DNA of 9,456 nucleotides from JAYTJL01 sp964400155. Lineage in GTDB: Bacteria; Patescibacteriota; Saccharimonadia; Saccharimonadales; UBA10212. The first letter of the stretch is position 1; every line of letters begins with the position of its first letter. The notes under the pieces are model-generated. The model did not search any database. It was not told where the DNA came from and worked only from the letters and a program-made list of their open reading frames with translations. This document shows positions 6,426 to 9,456 of the stretch, piece by piece. Both the position numbers and the translations under genes were made by a program. The stretch covers positions 1 through 9,456 of the forward strand of contig CAYNSQ010000022.1 in the NCBI GenBank assembly GCA_964400155.1, read 5' to 3'.

Positions 6426-7871
6426 TCAGATATTCCAAGAACTACTGATGGGTTGGCCTTCAGAAAAACCGGCAGCCGACTGAATACCAACAACTGCTTT
6501 GTCTTGAAAGTCAGAAATACTTTTAGCACCGGCATAGGTCATGCTGCTGCGAAGTCCGGCTGCAATTTGGTCAATAATGTCTTCCACTCCCGGGCTACTT
6601 GGATTGATATACATCTTTGATTTACTTATGCCTTCTTCAAAGAATTGTTTTATTTCGGCAGTTATTTTTTCTTCTGCAGAACTTCTACTAACAACGGCGC
6701 GCCTGCTGGCCATGCCATAATTTACTTTATATTTTCGTCCACTTTCATCTACGTGAGTATCACTAACACTTTCGTGTGTGCCGGCAAACCACGTACCCAC
6801 CATTACATTAGAAGCGCCAGCGGCTATAGCCAGAGCCACATCACGCGGGTGCCTTACTCCGCCATCTGCCCAAATGTGTTTGCCTAATTTTTTTGCTTGC
6901 GAAGCACACTCTAGAATGGCTGAGAATTGTGGCCGACCTACGCCAGTCATCATCCGTGTAGTGCACATGGCACCTGGTCCTATGCCTACTTTTACAATAT
7001 CTGCCCCAGCTTCTAGTAAATCTTTTGTGCCACTCGCAGTTGCTACGTTTCCTGCTACTATTGGCACACCCAGTTTTAACTTTTTAATTGCTTTAAGGGC
7101 GTCTATCATTTTTTTCTGATGGCCATGAGCTGTGTCTACAACAATAATGTCAGCCCCGGCACTAACTGTGTCAGCAACTTTATTGGCAACGTCTTTGTTA
7201 ATGCCAACTGCAACAGCAACCATTAGTTGGTTGGCTGAATTTATGGCAGGAGGAAAGATGAGCGATCTTAAAACGCCTTTTTTAGTTACGGCACCTTGTA
7301 GTTTTCCTTTGGTATCTACAACCGGCGCAAAACTTATGCGATCCTTTTCTAATATTTCAAAAATCTTTTTAGGTGTTAGTGATGATTGGACTGATCTTAT
7401 TTCTCGATTCATTACGGCGCCAACCGTAGAAAAACGGTCTTTGTCCTTTGCATCGGCAACAGAAAATATTCCAACTGGTATGTTTTTGTTATCAACAATG
7501 ATGATATGTCGATGGGCACGTTTGTTGATTAAGTTTAAAGCGTCTTGAATAGTGTGTTCTGGACTAAGCGTTATCGGAGTTTCATATGTTAAATCGCGTG
7601 ATTTAACATAGTCTATGGTACTAGCCAACTCTTCTGACGGCATATCTTGTGGAAGTATAGTAATTCCACCGCGCCGGGCTACTGTCTCTGCCATACGTTT
7701 ACCGGCAACAGCATTCATATTGGCAACGACGATAGGAATGTTAGTGCCAACGTTATCCGGAGTTGTGAGGCTGACATCTAGCCTAGATGCAATTTCGCTA
7801 TAACTAGGCACCAAAAAAACGTCATTAAAAGTCAGTTCGTATGGCGGTTGCATCCCATTTAAAAATTTCAA
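6426..7871 (-). CDS. guaB1: GuaB1-family IMP dehydrogenase-related protein, probable CBS-domain GMP reductase
   Basis: 481 residues from a TTG start at 7871. The N-terminus MKFLNGMQPPYELTFNDVF matches the actinobacterial GuaB1 family almost word for word, which supports this start over an upstream TTG at 7904 or the ATG at 7853; AGGAG lies eight bases before it. The (beta/alpha)8 barrel is interrupted by two CBS domains at about 95-205. The catalytic loop GIGPGAMCTTRMMTG (296-310) has the active Cys303. The flap differs from true IMP dehydrogenase: the DRYFQ dyad region and GRVPYKG are absent, replaced by GMASRRAV (386-393) and EGISKSKMYI (413-422). A mycobacterial member of this family was shown to be a GMP reductase, which makes IMP from GMP, and I infer the same here. 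Plain IMP dehydrogenase remains possible. It heads the operon and ends TGA TAG in frame. Confidence 0.92.
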   Translation of the reverse strand: MKFLNGMQPPYELTFNDVFLVPSYSEIASRLDVSLTTPDNVGTNIPIVVANMNAVAGKRMAETVARRGGITILPQDMPSEELASTIDYVKSRDLTYETPITLSPEHTIQDALNLINKRAHRHIIIVDNKNIPVGIFSVADAKDKDRFSTVGAVMNREIRSVQSSLTPKKIFEILEKDRISFAPVVDTKGKLQGAVTKKGVLRSLIFPPAINSANQLMVAVAVGINKDVANKVADTVSAGADIIVVDTAHGHQKKMIDALKAIKKLKLGVPIVAGNVATASGTKDLLEAGADIVKVGIGPGAMCTTRMMTGVGRPQFSAILECASQAKKLGKHIWADGGVRHPRDVALAIAAGASNVMVGTWFAGTHESVSDTHVDESGRKYKVNYGMASRRAVVSRSSAEEKITAEIKQFFEEGISKSKMYINPSSPGVEDIIDQIAAGLRSSMTYAGAKSISDFQDKAVVGIQSAAGFSEGQPISSSWNI

Positions 7872-7879
7872 ATTTCTCG

Positions 7880-7884
7880 CTCCT
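7880..7884 (-). promoter_or_regulatory. Ribosome binding site deciding the TTG start of guaB1
   Basis: AGGAG on the minus strand lies eight bases upstream of TTG 7871. The proposed transcription start lies near 7889, so an upstream TTG at 7904 could not be used from this promoter. The resulting N-terminus, MKFLNG, fits the family. Confidence 0.75.
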
Positions 7885-7895
7885 CTTACCAGCTG

Positions 7896-7924
7896 ATTAT
7901 ACAATCTGTCTGATTCAATTTGAA
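7896..7924 (-). promoter_or_regulatory. Sigma70-type promoter of the guaB1-exporter-exoD operon
   Basis: A consensus -10 TATAAT (7896-7901) is preceded by a 17-base spacer and a moderate -35 TTCAAA (7919-7924, four of six consensus bases). Transcription would begin near 7889, giving a leader of about 18 bases that includes the ribosome binding site. Confidence 0.65.
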
Positions 7925-7926
7925 AC

Positions 7927-7939
7927 TATATGTCATATA
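7927..7939. promoter_or_regulatory. Palindrome TATATGTCATATA upstream of the guaB1 -35 box
   Basis: A 13-base palindrome with perfect six-base arms and a single central base, centred about ten bases upstream of the guaB1 -35 box. An operator is possible from its position, but AT-rich palindromes of this size can occur by chance. Confidence 0.3.
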
Positions 7940-7962
7940 TACTTCAACTATCTTTAAATGTT

Positions 7963-7976
7963 AACGCATAAGCGTT
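7963..7976. promoter_or_regulatory. Inverted repeat AACGC-ATAA-GCGTT touching the tRNA -35 box
   Basis: Perfect five-base arms around ATAA, ending on the first base of the -35 hexamer TTGACG. The location would suit a repressor or activator site for the tRNA-uppP promoter. No known regulator motif was recognised. Confidence 0.3.
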
Positions 7977-8005
7977 TGACGTATATCCTTAATTACCCCT
8001 ATAAT
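7976..8005 (+). promoter_or_regulatory. Strong sigma70-type promoter of tRNA-Asn (and probably uppP)
   Basis: The -35 TTGACG (7976-7981, five of six consensus bases) and -10 TATAAT (8000-8005, six of six) are separated by 18 bases. Transcription would begin near 8012, about 50 bases before the mature tRNA, so the left arm of the flanking inverted repeat is transcribed. This is the best promoter in the window, as expected for a stable RNA. Confidence 0.8.
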
Positions 8006-8036
8006 CAATCAGTTGTTATATGCACATTACAAATTT

Positions 8037-8150
8037 GGTTGATATTTCTCTGGCTCAATATTCCGGGGTAGCTCAGCGGTAGAGCGGGTGGCTGTTAACC
8101 ACTAGGTCGCTGGTTCGAATCCAGTCCCCGGAGCCAGAGAAATATTAATC
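8037..8150. repeat. Inverted repeat enclosing tRNA-Asn
   Basis: Bases 8042-8056 (ATATTTCTCTGGCTC) are the exact reverse complement of 8131-8145, a span that includes the tRNA's last acceptor bases, discriminator and CCA. In RNA the pairing extends outward to 8037-8041 with 8146-8150, using two G-U pairs, for about 20 pairs in total. If the acceptor stem keeps 8131-8132, about 18 pairs remain, with a bulge before the tRNA 5' end. No T-run follows. Confidence 0.85.
8062..8136 (+). tRNA. tRNA-Asn (anticodon GTT), CCA encoded
   Basis: The full cloverleaf can be drawn. The acceptor TCCGGGG (8062-8068) pairs with CCCCGGA (8126-8132), and the D stem GCTC/GAGC is 8071-8074 with 8082-8085. The anticodon stem GGTGG/CCACT surrounds the loop CTGTTAA with anticodon GTT at 8094-8096. 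The variable loop is five bases (AGGTC). The T stem GCTGG/CCAGT encloses TTCGAAT (8114-8120). The discriminator is G8133, and CCA is encoded at 8134-8136. Two stems contain G-T pairs (8087-8103 and 8109-8125), which is normal. It lies 39 bases before uppP on the same strand and probably shares its transcript. Confidence 0.97.
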
Positions 8151-8159
8151 AATACAAGC

Positions 8160-8165
8160 TATACT
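8160..8165 (+). promoter_or_regulatory. Candidate -10 box (TATACT) of uppP
   Basis: TATACT lies nine bases before the uppP ATG, so a transcript from it would start about three bases before the ATG and be effectively leaderless. No good -35 box is present at 8137-8143. Read-through from the tRNA promoter is the alternative source of uppP message. Confidence 0.35.
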
Positions 8166-8174
8166 GTTGTTTGT

Positions 8175-8972
8175 ATGGACGCGCTATATGCAATACTTTT
8201 GGGCATCGTTGAAGGACTGACTGAATTTTTACCTATTAGTAGTACCGGCCATTTGATAATTGCCGAACATTACATCCAATTCAAAGATACCGCAGAAGTT
8301 TTTACTGTTGTGGTACAGCTAGGCGCCATTGCAGCAGTAATTTGGTATTACCGAAATGATATTTGGTTAAAAACAAAGGGCTTGTTAAGTGGAGAAAAGT
8401 CCGCCAAACTTTTTTGGCGCAACATTGTTATAGCAACTTTTCCTGCTGCCGTTTTGGGCCTCGCACTAAGCAAAGAATTGGATAGATACGCAACTCCTCG
8501 TGTAGTTGCAGCGGCCTTAATAATTGGCGCCGGGGTGCTTTGGTACGCGGATAAAAAAAGTCCAGTTGGTGATAAAGAAAAGTTAATGGACTTAAGTAAA
8601 GTAAGCAAAAAACAATCGCTTATTGCCGGATTTGCACAATGTTTTGCACTTATTCCCGGTACTTCAAGATCTGGCGCAAGCATAGTTGGCGGGTTGTTTG
8701 GCGGACTTAACAGAATAACTGCCACAACTTTTTCGTTTTATATGGGCATTCCAATTTTAGTGCTCGCAGGAACATATAAATTGGCTAAACATTCATCTGA
8801 CATTCAGTTTATAAGTGGTGGCTGGACTTCAATAATTCTAGGCAGTATTGCGGCCTTTGTAACGGCATTATTTGCAATTTCTTGGTTGCTGAAATATGTA
8901 TCTGGACACAGTTTTAGAATTTTTGTGTATTACCGCATAGTACTAGGGGTTTTAGTGCTCTTGTTAGCCTAG
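8175..8972 (+). CDS. uppP: Undecaprenyl-diphosphate phosphatase UppP (BacA family)
   Basis: This 265-residue polytopic membrane enzyme removes the terminal phosphate from undecaprenyl diphosphate, regenerating the lipid carrier used for peptidoglycan and surface glycans; in other bacteria it can confer bacitracin resistance. Both hallmark motifs are intact: EGLTEFLPISSTGH (13-26, with catalytic Glu13 and Glu17 by family comparison) and PGTSRSG (161-167). Length is typical (about 265-275). Hydrophobic segments run through residues 1-27, 42-59, 85-99, 110-125, 147-160, 180-203, 215-240 and 248-265. No ribosome binding site precedes the ATG. It follows tRNA-Asn closely and ends 8 bases from a convergent gene. 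Functionally it fits the glycan genes at the left of the window. Confidence 0.96.
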   Translation: MDALYAILLGIVEGLTEFLPISSTGHLIIAEHYIQFKDTAEVFTVVVQLGAIAAVIWYYRNDIWLKTKGLLSGEKSAKLFWRNIVIATFPAAVLGLALSKELDRYATPRVVAAALIIGAGVLWYADKKSPVGDKEKLMDLSKVSKKQSLIAGFAQCFALIPGTSRSGASIVGGLFGGLNRITATTFSFYMGIPILVLAGTYKLAKHSSDIQFISGGWTSIILGSIAAFVTALFAISWLLKYVSGHSFRIFVYYRIVLGVLVLLLA

Positions 8973-8980
8973 AAATAGCA

Positions 8981-9456
8981 CTAGCCAGAAGGCATAGCTA
9001 ATTTGCCAATTTTTGGTGCTAATCTAGAATATTCAACATCTGTTTTTGTGAGCTCCTCAACTGAGCGGGCAATGTCTAAATACATAGCATCAACAATTTC
9101 AGCAGAACTTTGAGTTTTTAGAGCTTCTTGGATATCTATAACATCACCAATTCTTAATTCCCACTTTTGTGTGACGGGCGATTTAATTAAAGTTGCACCA
9201 AGGGCATCATCAAAACGCTCTAACAGTTTTGCTGATTCGGGGTCAACTTCTGGTATTTCGTAGTGAGTTAAATTGTTGTTATCATCTTTTTTGGCAACAA
9301 TTTGTTTGCCGGTAAGCGCGGCATCAAACTCCAGCCCGCCACGTGCAAGCGCAGGTTTGAGCGACTTCATAAATAGGGCATTGCCAAGACGCATAGCGTA
9401 TGGTGGTACGTTATGTTTAACTGCACTATTACTTTTTGGGTATGAAAAATAAACAT
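8981..9456 (-). CDS. Protein of unknown function, 5' end beyond the window
   Basis: The frame is open from the TAG at 8981 to the right edge and gives 157 visible residues. An ATG at 9394 would give 137 residues, but no ribosome binding site precedes it, and the upstream codons read like protein (for example YPKSNSAVKHNVPPYAMRLG), so I treat the gene as partial. The product is soluble in character, with a charged middle (KKDDNNNLTHYEIPEVDPESAK), acidic helices (IVDAMYLDIARSVEELTK) and no signal peptide, membrane segment or familiar catalytic motif in the visible part. I do not recognise the family. It is convergent with uppP at eight bases' distance. Confidence 0.65.
   Translation of the reverse strand, partial: VYFSYPKSNSAVKHNVPPYAMRLGNALFMKSLKPALARGGLEFDAALTGKQIVAKKDDNNNLTHYEIPEVDPESAKLLERFDDALGATLIKSPVTQKWELRIGDVIDIQEALKTQSSAEIVDAMYLDIARSVEELTKTDVEYSRLAPKIGKLAMPSG

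Noticed and set aside
6420..6428. TGA read as glycine (code 25), as in Gracilibacteria
   Set aside because: The only gene ending in TGA is guaB1, which is complete at that point and has TAG as the next codon. No gene in the window contains an internal TGA.
7872..7904. Longer guaB1 starting from TTG at 7904
   Set aside because: That start overlaps the -10 box, has no ribosome binding site, and would add eleven residues before the conserved MKFLNG N-terminus.
8037..8150. Integrase attachment site at tRNA-Asn
   Set aside because: Integration would leave a direct repeat of the tRNA 3' end. The repeat here is inverted, and no integrase or mobile gene is visible in the window.
8953..8983. Inverted repeat TAGTGCT/AGCACTA across the uppP and unknown-gene 3' ends as a bidirectional terminator
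   Set aside because: Only seven pairs with a 17-base loop and no T-run on either side; this could easily arise by chance.

Overview
The window reads as a chromosomal segment of an uncultivated bacterium of the Patescibacteria/CPR type, perhaps Saccharibacteria. This is an inference. It rests on an AT-leaning composition, very tight packing, overlapping genes, use of TTG starts, spacers full of short degenerate repeats, and a purine enzyme of the actinobacterial GuaB1 type. Stops are TAA, TAG and TGA, and no gene reads through TGA, so the standard bacterial code applies rather than the TGA=Gly code of Gracilibacteria/Absconditabacteria.

Left part (1-3429) is a cell-surface glycan block. A polyprenyl-phosphate sugar-phosphate transferase (minus strand, running off the left edge) is divergent from an O-antigen ligase/polymerase-like membrane protein (1614-2948). 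That gene overlaps by 17 bases a GtrA-family membrane protein with a histidine-rich tail (2932-3429). Next comes a small LexA-type DNA-binding protein without the self-cleaving peptidase domain (3688-4173). The spacers of this part are built largely of degenerate tandem repeats with a 7-base period, a different sequence in each place. One array fills the whole 64-base gap between two convergent genes almost exactly.

Middle part (4238-7871) is a minus-strand run of four closely spaced genes that look like one operon: a GuaB1-family IMP dehydrogenase-related protein (probably a CBS-domain GMP reductase, TTG start), an ABC-2 exporter pair resembling E. coli YadG/YadH (ATPase and permease overlapping by 8 bases), and an ExoD-family membrane protein. 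A sigma70-like promoter and a good ribosome binding site precede the first gene.

Right part (7872-9456). A divergent promoter region leads to tRNA-Asn(GTT), which has an encoded CCA end. Its leader and trailer form a perfect 15-base inverted repeat (20 pairs with G-U wobbles) that would fold around the tRNA. Immediately downstream is uppP (undecaprenyl-diphosphate phosphatase), whose -10 box lies so close to its ATG that the message may be leaderless. A partial minus-strand gene of unknown function ends convergent to uppP and runs off the right edge.

The sugar transferase, ligase/polymerase, GtrA protein, ExoD protein and UppP all act on or near the polyprenyl-phosphate-linked glycan pathway: UppP regenerates the carrier, the transferase loads it, GtrA-type proteins move loaded carriers, and the Wzy/WaaL-type protein polymerises or transfers the glycan. 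The items most worth checking are the 7-base-period spacers, the stem enclosing tRNA-Asn, the GuaB1 gene with its possible host-related origin, and the LexA-like protein without a protease domain.
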